DNA from: a virus
IMG/VR virus record: IMGVR_UViG_3300031972_002168
Location: 1 to 49,855 of that record
DNA: 49,855 nt
Reading direction: 5' to 3' (one strand)
The notes below the pieces were generated by a model, which made no database searches, was not told the origin of the DNA, and was given only the letters and a program-made list of their open reading frames with translations. A program made the translations under genes and the position numbers. Shown here piece by piece: positions 33,168-42,800 of the stretch. Numbering within the stretch: the first letter of the stretch is position 1; each line of letters begins with the position of its first letter.

Positions 33168-36100
33168 ATGGAAGAATTAGAGCAAATTGTTCAAAGAATG
33201 ATGGACGCTGGTGAGTCTGAAGAAAACATTAAAGCCGTTATATTAGAATATAATAAAATGGGAAAAGCACAAGGCTCGACGGTAGACTCGACGATGAGCC
33301 CAAGTACTATGGGGTCACAATTGGAGGTTGGTTTATTGGAGCCACAAAAAGAACTGTCTGACTCAGAGCAGTTTAAAAATGTTTTTAATAATGCAGGGTT
33401 AAGTTTACAACAGGCGTGGGAAAGTACTAAAATTGCAGGAGCTCAATTTGGTAGCTATTTAGGTATAAGCAACGAAAGTGAAGTTGATAATTATGTAGTT
33501 GAGCAGTATAAAAAATTAGATGAAATATCTGCTAAAATGAGTGATACTGGTAAAGGTATTATTAAGGGTATAAAAGAAGGTGATGTAGCCGATGTTGGGA
33601 TAGGTGTTGCTAACGCCTTAACAAGCGTTATAACTACAGTAGCACCAGCTGTGTTAACAAGAGGAGCTTCTTTAATACCACAGATAATGGCGCCTATGTA
33701 TACAGAGTATAATTCTGAAAAAGCTAAAGCACTTTATGGTAAAGACGATGAAAGAGCTATTGAAAAATTAATAGAAAACAATGAAGGTGAAGTAGCCGTG
33801 CCAATGGCGCTGGGCGCTGCTTCTGTTGCTTTAGAAAGAATAGGTATAAAAGGTATTAGTAAATATGTTTTAAATAATGCTAGAACAAAAGGAGCTAAAA
33901 GAATTGCTGATTTAACACTAACTGGTAACAAAGAAGGTTTAACAGAATATTTTCAAGGTGGTTTAAATGTAGCAAATAAAAGTTTAGCGCAAGGTGATGA
34001 TGCAGGAACTGTTAGTAAAAAAGTTTTTGATCACATGTCTAGTGAAGCTGCTTTTGAAGAATATGTACAGGGCTTTGTTGGTGGCGCCGGTGTTTCTGCT
34101 GGTAGTGCTAAAATAAACTCTGCTTTTAGAGATCAAAATGATAATATAATAGTAAATAATTATGTTAATGCTTTAGGCGCTTTAAATCAACAAAAAGTAA
34201 ACTCAAAAACTCAAGAAGCTAAAAACGCTGTAGATAAAAAAATAAAAAAAGTAGAGCAGCAGTTTAAAAATTTTTTAATAACAAATCAAAAAAAATCAGA
34301 ATACCTAACTGAAGAACAAGCTACAGAAGCTATTAGTATATTAGACGGCAAAAACGAACTAAATGTTAAAATAAAAAATATAAATAATCAGTTAAAAAAT
34401 GGTGATATAAACAAAAATGAATATGATTTAATATTAGAAGATGTAAACTCTGAGTTAGAAGCTAGTGATAAAAAATTAAATGATATTAAAATAGAGGCTA
34501 ATAAAAAGCTTTTACAAGATGATTTAAGAATTAGTAATGAAGCAATAAGTAAAATAAGAGGTTTGTCTAAACCAAAGGTTTACAAAACAGCTGAAGGATT
34601 TTTAAAAGCGCTAAACGCTAGAAGTAAAAAACAATATACTTTAGATGAAATAAAAAATATTGACGGCACGGTTATAGGTAAAGAAATATTGATAAACGAA
34701 ATTGTAGCTGCAGAAAATAATGCTATTACTGTGGGTTCTCACGAGTTATTACATGCTATTGTAAAATCTTCTATAACAGGTGAAGTAAGAAAAATAAAAG
34801 ATGAAAATGGTAATATAGTTGAAACAGATTTGACTACAGAAGGTGCTACTTTAATAAAAGATTTTTTAAACGAGCTTAGTTCAAAAGAGAGAAAAATAGT
34901 ACAAAAAAGAATAGACGATAACTATCGATACAACAAAGATAAATCTGAAAAAGCATTTGAACAATATGCTGAAGAGTATTTAAACGCATATGCTGACGCT
35001 GCTATTAAAAACGAGCTTAACGACGGTTTGTTAAATAAAATAGGTAAGTTTTTACAAAAAATATTTAACAGTGGTAATAATGGTTATCAAGATTTAAATT
35101 TTAAAACAGGTAAAGATGTTAAAACTTTTTTAAAAGCATACGTATCAGATAGAAAAAAAGGTCAGTTTAGAGAACAGTTTGTTGAAATGGCAAAGGAAGG
35201 TGTTAAACAAAAAACTAAAACTAATATTGTTAAAAAATCTATAACAGAAGATACGTTTGATAAAATAAATAATCTTATACCAAAAGATGTAAAAACAAAA
35301 GATGATTTTGATAAATTTTTTATTGATCCCGCAAGAAACAAAGAGTTAGGTAAAGCTTTAGCACCGGGTGGTTTAATAGACAATATTGTAAAACAAAAAA
35401 GTATTGGTGATGAATATGAAAAAACTATAGATGGTGTTAGAGATAGAGTCATGGGTTATGATCCTGCTGCAAAAAGAAAAACAGGTGATGAAACGCCTGT
35501 AACGTTTGCTGAAAGAATATTTGCCGACACTAGATTTGCACGTATGGATGCTAGAAAAGCTTTAGCAACTAAAAAGCCTACTACTACTATAGATACAAAA
35601 GAAGCTAAAGAATTAGTTGAAGAAACAGCAAGTCAACAAGAAGAATTAAGCATAACAAAAGCTAGAGAATTAAAAAACTTTGATGTTGAGTTAGAAGATG
35701 GCTTAGTCGATGCTGAAATTGAAGCTGAGGTTGAAGCGCTAATAGAACAAAATCCTCCAGATTTAAAAGAGCGTTTAGGTAAATTAGTTAAAAAAGATTT
35801 TAGAAAAAAGCTTGACAATGCTATAGGTAAAATACGTAAAGTAGAAGGTAAAGTTGAGATCGATCCAGAATACGAGGCTTTTATTAGAGACGAGTACAAC
35901 GAAATAGTAAATAGTTTTAGTATAGTACAAATAAGAACTACATATAAAAATTTATTTGATCGTGAAAAAGTTGGCGTTGAAGATGTTAAAAAAATTGATC
36001 GTGAAACAGGTAAAGTAACTTACTTTAGAAAAGATAAATTCATAAATAAAATAAATAAACCTAAGTTTATAAAATACTTTACACAAGGTGGGTTTACAAC

Positions 36101-39100
36101 CATAAGAGAAAGAAGAAATAGTTTACTTACTCGTATTGCTGAAAGAAAAACAGATATAGTAATAGACAACTATATTGAAAGAAACTCAAAAGATATAAAT
36201 AAAGTTGTACAAGCTAAATTAAGAGGTTTATCTAGAACAGAAGATAATGCTTTAAATGAATTAAAAACTTTTGATACTATTAAATATTCTTTAACAAACG
36301 AATTTAATAATATTAAAAAAATAGTAGATACTGGTAAGAAATATATAAATCCAAACTTTGAAAACTCTAAGCCACAAACTTTTGCTGATGATGGTAGAAT
36401 ATGGGAACAGGCGTTTGCTAATTATTTTCATAAGTTAGGTATACCAGGTTTAGAAGTTAAATCAACGCGTATCGGTGAAAGTGGTGGTATGGCAGATTTT
36501 GTATTTCAAATATTAGGTGATAAAGAAAACCATGAAATAAAAGGTGGTTTAGATCAAGTGTTTATGGGTAGCACTTTAGTTAACAACTTTAACATTGAAA
36601 CTGGTGAGTTTACTTTAGCTAATGAAGCACAACTTGGTATTGAAGGTTTAGACAACTTAATGAAAAATGAAGTAAAATCTAAACTAAAACAAATAACAGA
36701 TTTTGTAAACGAAGAAATAAATGCTTATAACGAAAGCAATAATACTAATATAAAGCCTGTAAGCAATATAGTAAAAGGTAAGAAAAATTATAATTTTTTC
36801 CCTGATGAAATATATCAAAAAATTAACAAAAAGTTTGGTAATAAAGAATTAGGCGTAAAAATAGTAAAAGATACACCTTCAAAAAAAGGTCCTATAAGAA
36901 CTAATTATTCAACCAAAGTTGATAAAGATGGCTTAGCTGTTAATTCAATAACTATTTTAAATACACCGCAATTTGGCAATGCAACATTTAATCTTGATGA
37001 ATCTTCATTGCTTAACATGGGTAAAAAGCCAGCGCCTGGACTTGAGGCAGATGTACAGGTTAGAGTTAGTGTTGGTACTTCTGGTCATAAAACGATTAAT
37101 GGTATAAAGTCTAGAAAACTTCAAGTACGTATACAGCTTAAAATAGATAAAATACTAAATAAGAAAAACGAAATAGTAGATATTACAACATTAGGAGGTT
37201 TTATGGATGCTACTATAAACGCTGGTATTTCAAAACCAAACTTACCAACTGTTAAAAGCTTGCAAAAAGCTAAAAATATAGCTAGCACGCCTTTAAAATA
37301 TAGTATTTCAAGCAGAGGCATGAGTACTTTTGATTTTGATGAAACACTTATTATTGATGGTGAAAACTTTATAATAGCTAAAAATCCTTCTACTGGAGAA
37401 GAAGTTAAAATAAGTAGTGGTAATTGGCCTTTAGAAGGCCCAAGATATACTGAGCAAGGTTATGAATTTGATTTTACAGATTTTGTAAATGTAAGAGGAG
37501 GTGTTGACGGACCTTTGTTGCAAAAAATGAAAAACCAAATTGAAAAGTTTGGGCCTAAAAATGTTTTTGTTTTAACTGCTAGACCAGCTTCTAGTGCTAA
37601 AGCAATACACGAGTGGTTAAAAACAAAAAATATAAATATACCTTTTGATAATATTACTGGTCTAGGTAATAGTACTGGTGATGCAAAAGCGATGTGGATG
37701 CTTGATAAATTTGCTGAAGGCTATAATGACATGTACTTTGTAGACGATGCCTTGCCTAATGTAGAAGCTGTTAAAAACGCATTAGAACAACTTGATATAA
37801 AATCTAAAGTACAACAAGCTAAGGTTAAGTTTAGCCAATCAATGAATAATGACTTTAATAAAATACTAGAAGATGTTACTGGTATTGATGCTGTAAAACG
37901 TTTTTCAGATATTAAAGCTAGGAAACGTGGAGAAAAAAAAGGTAAATTTAGATTTTTTATACCACCGTCACATGAAGACTTTGTAGGTTTACTGTACAAC
38001 TTTATGGGTAAAGGTAGAAAAGGTGATCAACATAGAGACTTTTTTGAGCAAGCTTTAGTTAGGCCTTTAAATAGAGCATATAGAGAAATAGATACAGCCA
38101 AACAAGCTATAGCAAATGATTATAAAGCTTTAAATAAACAGTTTGAAGATATTAAAAAGAAGCTTAGAAAGAAAACTCCAGATGGTGATTTTATATTTGA
38201 AGATGCAATAAGAGTTTACCTTTGGAATAAACACGGTTATGATATACCAGGTTTATCACCAACTGATCAACAAAATTTAGTTGAAATGGTAATGAACGAT
38301 AACGAACTACGTTCTTATGCTGATGCTATTAATATTATTTCTAAACAAGATAAATATGTAGATCCAGGAACAGGTTGGGAAGGTGGTAATATACAAACTG
38401 ATTTAATAGATGCTACCGGTAGAGTTGGTAGAGCAGAATACTTTGCTGAGTTTAATGAAAACGCTAATATATTATTTTCAACTGAAAACTTAAATAAAAT
38501 AGAAGCTGCATATGGTAAAGACTTTAGAAGTGCTTTAGAAGATATGCTACATAGAATTAGCACGGGTATTAATAGACCAAAAGGACAAACCGGTACTGTT
38601 AACAAGTTTATGAATTATTTAAATGGTTCTGTTGGTACAGTTATGTTCTTTAACGTAAGATCTGCAATACTACAGCAAATGTCTATTGTAAACTATATAA
38701 ACTTTGCTGATAACAATATGTTTGCAGCAGCCAAAGCTTTTGCTAATCAACAACAATACTGGGCTGATTTTGCTTTTATATTTAACTCTGACATGTTGAA
38801 ACAAAGAAGAGGTGGTATTGGCACAGATATTAACGGCGCTGATCTTGCACAAGCGGTTAAAGGATCAAAACAGCCAACTAAAGTTGTTATAAGTAGGTTG
38901 TTAAAATTAGGATTTTTACCTACACAAATTGGTGATAATATTGCAATTGCTACTGGTGGAGCTACTTTTTATAGAAACAGAATAAACAAATATATTAAAG
39001 ATGGTTTAAGTAAAAAAGAAGCAGAAACAAAAGCGTTTACTGATTTTCAAGATTTAACACAATCAACTCAGCAGTCATCAAGGCCTGATATGACATCACA

Positions 39101-39902
39101 ACAACAATCTAGTTGGATAGGTAAACTAGTATTAAACTTTCAAAATATTACATCGCAGTATAATAGAATAATTAAAAAAGCTGCTTTAGATGTGTATAAA
39201 AGAAGAATATCACCACCATACACTACGCAAACACAAAGTGATTTAGGTAATTTATCTAAAATATTATATTATGGTGGTATACAAAATGTTATATTTTATA
39301 GCTTACAAACAGCTTTGTTCGCTGTTATGTTTGATGATGACAATGATGAAGATCAAATATTAAAGAAAAGAGAAAGAGTTATAAATGGCAGTATTGACTC
39401 TATACTAAGAGGTGCTGGTATATATGGTGCTGTTGCTTCTACTTTAAAAAACACTCTTATTAAATTTAAAGAACAAAGAGAAAAAGGTTATAATAAAGAT
39501 GAAAGCGCTGTACCAATGGAGCTATTAAACTTTTCACCTGTAGTTGGTATTAAAATAAGACAAATAGTTAATGCTGAAAAAACTTTAAATTACAACGAAA
39601 ATGTTATAAATGAAATGGAAACATTTGAAGCTGATAATCCAATGTGGTCTGCTGTGACTAATTATACACAAGCTTTAACTAATTTTCCAGCTAATAGGTT
39701 GTATCAAAAAAGTATAAACATGCGTAACGCTCTTGACAAGGACTATACTAACTTCCAAAGAGTTTTATTTTTTAGTGGTTATACAACTTGGAGCTTAGGC
39801 TTAGGTGATACAGAGGCTGTTATAGAAGCAAAAGAAAAAATTCAAATAAATAAGAAGAACACTAAAAAAAGAAAACGATCTGGGTTGCCAAAGTTTAATT
39901 AA
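33168..39902 (+). CDS. Giant polyvalent virion protein (zincin-, nuclease- and HAD-like)
   Basis: 2244 residues from ATG 33168 (MEELEQIVQRMMDAGESEEN); an upstream in-frame ATG at 33123 lies inside the previous gene. The N-terminus is helical, with a hydrophobic segment about residues 144-168. At about 524 there is a zincin motif (GSHELLHAIVKSS). At about 1080-1125 the order WEQAFANYF, GGMADFVFQ, NHEIKGG fits a PD-(D/E)XK nuclease. At about 1385-1550 the order FDFDETLI, VFVLTARPAS, YFVDDALPNVEAV fits a HAD phosphatase. A helical C-terminal third includes STQQSSRPDMTSQQQSSW, as in other phage polyvalent proteins. It would be ejected with the DNA and act early in the cell. Activities are inferred from motifs only. 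Confidence 0.65.
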   Translation: MEELEQIVQRMMDAGESEENIKAVILEYNKMGKAQGSTVDSTMSPSTMGSQLEVGLLEPQKELSDSEQFKNVFNNAGLSLQQAWESTKIAGAQFGSYLGISNESEVDNYVVEQYKKLDEISAKMSDTGKGIIKGIKEGDVADVGIGVANALTSVITTVAPAVLTRGASLIPQIMAPMYTEYNSEKAKALYGKDDERAIEKLIENNEGEVAVPMALGAASVALERIGIKGISKYVLNNARTKGAKRIADLTLTGNKEGLTEYFQGGLNVANKSLAQGDDAGTVSKKVFDHMSSEAAFEEYVQGFVGGAGVSAGSAKINSAFRDQNDNIIVNNYVNALGALNQQKVNSKTQEAKNAVDKKIKKVEQQFKNFLITNQKKSEYLTEEQATEAISILDGKNELNVKIKNINNQLKNGDINKNEYDLILEDVNSELEASDKKLNDIKIEANKKLLQDDLRISNEAISKIRGLSKPKVYKTAEGFLKALNARSKKQYTLDEIKNIDGTVIGKEILINEIVAAENNAITVGSHELLHAIVKSSITGEVRKIKDENGNIVETDLTTEGATLIKDFLNELSSKERKIVQKRIDDNYRYNKDKSEKAFEQYAEEYLNAYADAAIKNELNDGLLNKIGKFLQKIFNSGNNGYQDLNFKTGKDVKTFLKAYVSDRKKGQFREQFVEMAKEGVKQKTKTNIVKKSITEDTFDKINNLIPKDVKTKDDFDKFFIDPARNKELGKALAPGGLIDNIVKQKSIGDEYEKTIDGVRDRVMGYDPAAKRKTGDETPVTFAERIFADTRFARMDARKALATKKPTTTIDTKEAKELVEETASQQEELSITKARELKNFDVELEDGLVDAEIEAEVEALIEQNPPDLKERLGKLVKKDFRKKLDNAIGKIRKVEGKVEIDPEYEAFIRDEYNEIVNSFSIVQIRTTYKNLFDREKVGVEDVKKIDRETGKVTYFRKDKFINKINKPKFIKYFTQGGFTTIRERRNSLLTRIAERKTDIVIDNYIERNSKDINKVVQAKLRGLSRTEDNALNELKTFDTIKYSLTNEFNNIKKIVDTGKKYINPNFENSKPQTFADDGRIWEQAFANYFHKLGIPGLEVKSTRIGESGGMADFVFQILGDKENHEIKGGLDQVFMGSTLVNNFNIETGEFTLANEAQLGIEGLDNLMKNEVKSKLKQITDFVNEEINAYNESNNTNIKPVSNIVKGKKNYNFFPDEIYQKINKKFGNKELGVKIVKDTPSKKGPIRTNYSTKVDKDGLAVNSITILNTPQFGNATFNLDESSLLNMGKKPAPGLEADVQVRVSVGTSGHKTINGIKSRKLQVRIQLKIDKILNKKNEIVDITTLGGFMDATINAGISKPNLPTVKSLQKAKNIASTPLKYSISSRGMSTFDFDETLIIDGENFIIAKNPSTGEEVKISSGNWPLEGPRYTEQGYEFDFTDFVNVRGGVDGPLLQKMKNQIEKFGPKNVFVLTARPASSAKAIHEWLKTKNINIPFDNITGLGNSTGDAKAMWMLDKFAEGYNDMYFVDDALPNVEAVKNALEQLDIKSKVQQAKVKFSQSMNNDFNKILEDVTGIDAVKRFSDIKARKRGEKKGKFRFFIPPSHEDFVGLLYNFMGKGRKGDQHRDFFEQALVRPLNRAYREIDTAKQAIANDYKALNKQFEDIKKKLRKKTPDGDFIFEDAIRVYLWNKHGYDIPGLSPTDQQNLVEMVMNDNELRSYADAINIISKQDKYVDPGTGWEGGNIQTDLIDATGRVGRAEYFAEFNENANILFSTENLNKIEAAYGKDFRSALEDMLHRISTGINRPKGQTGTVNKFMNYLNGSVGTVMFFNVRSAILQQMSIVNYINFADNNMFAAAKAFANQQQYWADFAFIFNSDMLKQRRGGIGTDINGADLAQAVKGSKQPTKVVISRLLKLGFLPTQIGDNIAIATGGATFYRNRINKYIKDGLSKKEAETKAFTDFQDLTQSTQQSSRPDMTSQQQSSWIGKLVLNFQNITSQYNRIIKKAALDVYKRRISPPYTTQTQSDLGNLSKILYYGGIQNVIFYSLQTALFAVMFDDDNDEDQILKKRERVINGSIDSILRGAGIYGAVASTLKNTLIKFKEQREKGYNKDESAVPMELLNFSPVVGIKIRQIVNAEKTLNYNENVINEMETFEADNPMWSAVTNYTQALTNFPANRLYQKSINMRNALDKDYTNFQRVLFFSGYTTWSLGLGDTEAVIEAKEKIQINKKNTKKRKRSGLPKFN

Positions 39903-39943
39903 TGCAATAGTAAACAATCAAAAAAATAAGTGATAATAAAAAG

Positions 39944-41044
39944 ATGGTAAGAAAACTAATAATATTATTATTAACAACTGTTTTAGTAGCTTGTACAGTT
40001 CCTAAAAAATGTTGTGGGCAAACATTTGGAAAAGAAGATGTTAAGAAACTTTTAAAGTTTTCAACGTTCTACGCTGCTGTAAACGGTGGAACGTCGCTGT
40101 CTGATGTTGATGTTTTTTCTGTAAATAATGGTTTGTCTACACAAACTATTTCAACTCCTTATGATTATAATTTTACCATAGGATTACGTAAAATAGCAAG
40201 GTTTGGTTATGAAAATAAAGCTCAAACGTTTTATGATGGTACGGAATCTAATTACAGTGATGCGGCCACTGTCGGTAAAGTAAAAGGAGTTGAATACTTA
40301 TTTGAAGTAAATCACAAAAGACAAGAAGGTGTAGATTATATGGATCAACACCACTTTATTAGATTTAGCTCTGATGATGGTTGTCCAGACGAACTATGTA
40401 TAAACTTTTTTGCTTTAAAATTAGAATACTTAGAAGATGGTTTTGCTGATATTAAATATTTTGAAGCATCTGAAAGATATAGACAACGTAAAAATAAAAA
40501 CTTATCTTGGAATGTAGGGTTAACACATCGTTTAGCTGAGCCATATGGTTATAATGCTTTAGACGAGTGGATGTTAGATAATGGTAATATACATTATACT
40601 TATCTAGCATTAGAAGAAGGATATACGGTAGATGTGTATAGCAACACATATTATGATCCATCTGGTAATATTGTAGCTAATAGTGCTGAAGTTTGGGAGG
40701 CAGTAGTAATACCACAAGTGCTATCAGATTACACACAAAGTAAAAGAGAACAATTAAAGAAAACTATACAACACTCTATTGTTGTTGGTTTTGATTATTA
40801 CAAATACACTAAACAAACTTGGATGCACGCTTGGGGAAGTTTAATGCCTTGGCATTATAACGATGGTAGTGAGTTTAGTTATCATAACTATGTTGATGGT
40901 CAGTGGTACGATTATTCTGCTGGTTTAATTTATGGTATAAAAGTAAATAAACAACTAGGTTATTTTGTAGAAGGTAAATACAACAAGTACTGGAACAGAG
41001 AGTGGTACGATTTTAAATTAGGATTAAATTACACTATATTTTAA
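39944..41044 (+). CDS. Outer-membrane barrel-like protein, possible lipoprotein
   Basis: 366 residues with an export signal (MVRKLIILLLTTVLVAC) whose LVAC is a perfect lipobox; cleavage by signal peptidase I after CCGQ is an alternative. The mature part is rich in aromatic strand patterns (YEFDYK-like; HFIRFSS, LSWNVGLTHRLAE, YYDPSGNIVANS, WYDYSAGLIYGIK, WYDFKLGLNYTIF) and ends in Phe, as many outer-membrane barrels do. It resembles a Bacteroidota OMP beta-barrel. A phage-made envelope protein here could mask receptors or modify the outer membrane; no function is known to me. It begins the envelope-related block after the virion genes. Confidence 0.6.
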   Translation: MVRKLIILLLTTVLVACTVPKKCCGQTFGKEDVKKLLKFSTFYAAVNGGTSLSDVDVFSVNNGLSTQTISTPYDYNFTIGLRKIARFGYENKAQTFYDGTESNYSDAATVGKVKGVEYLFEVNHKRQEGVDYMDQHHFIRFSSDDGCPDELCINFFALKLEYLEDGFADIKYFEASERYRQRKNKNLSWNVGLTHRLAEPYGYNALDEWMLDNGNIHYTYLALEEGYTVDVYSNTYYDPSGNIVANSAEVWEAVVIPQVLSDYTQSKREQLKKTIQHSIVVGFDYYKYTKQTWMHAWGSLMPWHYNDGSEFSYHNYVDGQWYDYSAGLIYGIKVNKQLGYFVEGKYNKYWNREWYDFKLGLNYTIF

Positions 41045-41045
41045 A

Positions 41046-41327
41046 ATGGCAAAAGAGTTAAACGAAGACACAGGGTTTAATGTAAGTATAAAAAGCTTAA
41101 TAGCTATAGGTTTTGCTATGGCAACTGTTATAGGTATGTGGTTTGCTTTACAAGCAGATATAGCTGAAGCTAAAGAATTACCTGTAGCTCCACCGCCAGA
41201 TGTAACTCGTATGGAGTTTGATATGAAAGATCAAATGATACGTAATACAATTATGACTACACAAAAAGATGTAGAAGAAATTAAAAAGTCTTTAGAAAAA
41301 ATAGAAGACAAGCTTTATAACAGATGA
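41046..41327 (+). CDS. Single-TM coiled-coil protein (lysis-associated, putative)
   Basis: 93 residues: a cytoplasmic N-terminus (AKELNEDTGFNVS), one membrane helix (LIAIGFAMATVIGMWFALQ), a Pro-rich linker (ELPVAPPPDV) and a C-terminal coiled coil (DVEEIKKSLEKIEDKL) with a basic end. This N-in/C-out layout suits an inner-membrane spanin-like or pinholin-like accessory protein. No named family is certain. Its end overlaps the next start in an ATGA (41324-41327), so it is translated with the secreted thioredoxin-like protein. Confidence 0.55.
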   Translation: MAKELNEDTGFNVSIKSLIAIGFAMATVIGMWFALQADIAEAKELPVAPPPDVTRMEFDMKDQMIRNTIMTTQKDVEEIKKSLEKIEDKLYNR

Positions 41328-41647
41328 AAAAGCTATTATTTATATTAATGTTGTTTAGCCAAGCTATTTATGCACAAATAACAGCAACTCACTTTAATGC
41401 TGGTTGGAACGATGCTAACAGTGTTTCTTGGTTTATGGATTTAGACTGTAAAACAAAAGGCCTTGTTGATATAGCTAAACACGCAGATGAAGCTAAAAAA
41501 TATAAAATAGCAGTTGTACCTACTATTATAATATTTAAGGATGGTGAAGAGGCGTTAAGATTTCAAGCTGATTTATCATTTAAAATGCTAGCAACAAAAG
41601 AAGAAGTAACAGAAGCAATAGACGAATTATTAATGAGTGACTTTTAA
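41324..41647 (+). CDS. Secreted thioredoxin-like protein without CXXC
   Basis: 107 residues with an N-terminal signal peptide (MKKLLFILMLFSQAIYAQ). The mature part fits a thioredoxin fold: strand and loop THFNAGWNDANSV, where thioredoxins have WCxxC, then LVDIAKHADEAKKYKIAVVP, with the conserved cis-Pro strand (VVPTIIIFKDGEEALRFQ), and a helix EEVTEAIDELL. The redox CXXC is absent; only one Cys (DLDCKTKG) is present in the mature protein, so classical disulphide exchange is unlikely. Probably periplasmic. It may bind a partner or chaperone cysteine-rich secreted proteins such as the 918-residue repeat protein nearby; that is speculation. Confidence 0.65.
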   Translation: MKKLLFILMLFSQAIYAQITATHFNAGWNDANSVSWFMDLDCKTKGLVDIAKHADEAKKYKIAVVPTIIIFKDGEEALRFQADLSFKMLATKEEVTEAIDELLMSDF

Positions 41648-41649
41648 TT

Positions 41650-42033
41650 ATGCCAGGAAGCGAAAAACAAAATAGTATGTTTAAAAAAACTAAAGGATAC
41701 GTTCAAGAAGGTAATCCTTTTGCTGTTACTAGTTGTGGTCGTAGAAGAAATGATGGTTCACCATTAGAAAAAAGAAAAAAAAGTAACGAGCCTAGAAAAA
41801 CTACAAAAGGTAAAGGGCGTAACTTTAGAACAGTCAAGGAGGGCGCTGGTATGACTTCTAAAGGAGTTAAAGAATATAGACGTAAAAACCCTGGAAGTAA
41901 GCTTAAAACAGCTGTAACAGGAAAAGTTAAACCAGGCAGTAAAGCTGCAAAAAGAAGAAAGTCGTTCTGCGCTAGATCAAAAGGTTGGACCGGTGAAAGA
42001 GGTAAAGCTGCTAGACGTAGATGGAAATGTTAA
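41650..42033 (+). CDS. Highly basic small protein (DUF6321/DUF5872-type pattern)
   Basis: 127 residues, very Lys/Arg-rich and low in acidic residues. The part GAGMTSKGVKEYRRKNPGSK followed by LKTAVTG and KPGSKAAKRRKSFCARS resembles small conserved domains of unknown function found in phages and giant viruses (DUF6321-like, from memory). The C-terminus GERGKAARRRWKC is arginine-rich. Likely binds nucleic acid and may help compact or protect DNA. First of four such basic genes (41650-43387), interrupted by the PAP2 gene. No membrane segment or signal. Confidence 0.6.
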   Translation: MPGSEKQNSMFKKTKGYVQEGNPFAVTSCGRRRNDGSPLEKRKKSNEPRKTTKGKGRNFRTVKEGAGMTSKGVKEYRRKNPGSKLKTAVTGKVKPGSKAAKRRKSFCARSKGWTGERGKAARRRWKC

Positions 42034-42050
42034 CAATAAAAATATAAACT

Positions 42051-42281
42051 ATGCCAAATCCAAAAGTAAAAGATATGCCGCGTAAACAACAAATGGCCGT
42101 TAAAGCAACAATGGCTGACGGTGGAGCGGGTAATCCAAATAAAATGTTAAAGAAAACAAGTCCTGCTTTAGCTAAGCTTAGCGCTAGTTGTAAAGCTGCT
42201 GCAAAAAGAAAGTTTAAAGTTTATCCTTCTGCGTATGCAAATATGTGGGCTTCTAAAACACAAAAAGCAGGGAAGTGTTAA
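42051..42281 (+). CDS. Basic small protein with YPSAYAN motif
   Basis: 76 residues, basic. The C-terminal half (SCKAAAKRKFKVYPSAYANM, ending with WASKTQKAGKC) carries the KVYPSAYAN pattern that I associate with small basic phage and giant-virus proteins (DUF5872-like, from memory); the function is unknown. Three cysteines, no signal. Probably another nucleic-acid or virion-associated basic protein. Its last 7 bases overlap the following GTG-started gene. Confidence 0.6.
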   Translation: MPNPKVKDMPRKQQMAVKATMADGGAGNPNKMLKKTSPALAKLSASCKAAAKRKFKVYPSAYANMWASKTQKAGKC

Positions 42282-42799
42282 AAGATTTTGACATATCAAA
42301 ATTTAAAAAACAAAAGCCACCTAGTGATAATAGCTTTGACACTGCTCAAGAAATTAAAGCTTTAAAAAAAATAAAACTAAATAAAAGTTTTGTTAAAAAG
42401 TACGACGATATAGAAGCTGCGTTTAAAAAAACTGCTGAAGAGCAAGGTATAAAAGATTATGATAAAAGTATTGCTAAAAAACTTATAAAAGAGTCTGCAC
42501 CTGTAATATTAAAATTAAAGAAATACCACAACAGACCAAGACCATATGAGCTAGATAAAACATTAAGCTCTGTTAAAATGGATTCAATGAACACACCTTC
42601 ATATCCATCTGGTCACTCAGCTCAAGGCATGTTAATAGCCTTGGTATTAAAAGATAAATACGGTAAAAGTTCTGCATTTATGCAAACAGCTAAAAACATA
42701 TCTGACAGTAGAAACATGGCGCATGCTCACTACATGAGCGATAGTAAAAACGGAACTGAATTAGGAAAAAAATTATACAAACACATTAAAAAAACTTAA
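42275..42799 (+). CDS. PAP2-family acid phosphatase (lipid-phosphatase-like), GTG start
   Basis: 174 residues. All three signature motifs of the PAP2 (type 2 phosphatidic acid phosphatase/haloperoxidase) family are intact and in order: Kx6RP in KKYHNRPRP, PSGH in PSYPSGHSAQ, and SRx5Hx3D in SRNMAHAHYMSD, supplying the catalytic His and the phosphate-binding residues. It would remove phosphate from lipids, undecaprenyl pyrophosphate or small molecules. Unlike typical lipid phosphatases it has no clear membrane helices and no signal peptide, so it looks soluble. The only plausible start is GTG at 42275, overlapping the previous gene by 7 bases. It sits between DNA-binding-like genes. Confidence 0.85.
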   Translation: MLKDFDISKFKKQKPPSDNSFDTAQEIKALKKIKLNKSFVKKYDDIEAAFKKTAEEQGIKDYDKSIAKKLIKESAPVILKLKKYHNRPRPYELDKTLSSVKMDSMNTPSYPSGHSAQGMLIALVLKDKYGKSSAFMQTAKNISDSRNMAHAHYMSDSKNGTELGKKLYKHIKKT

Positions 42800-42800
42800 A

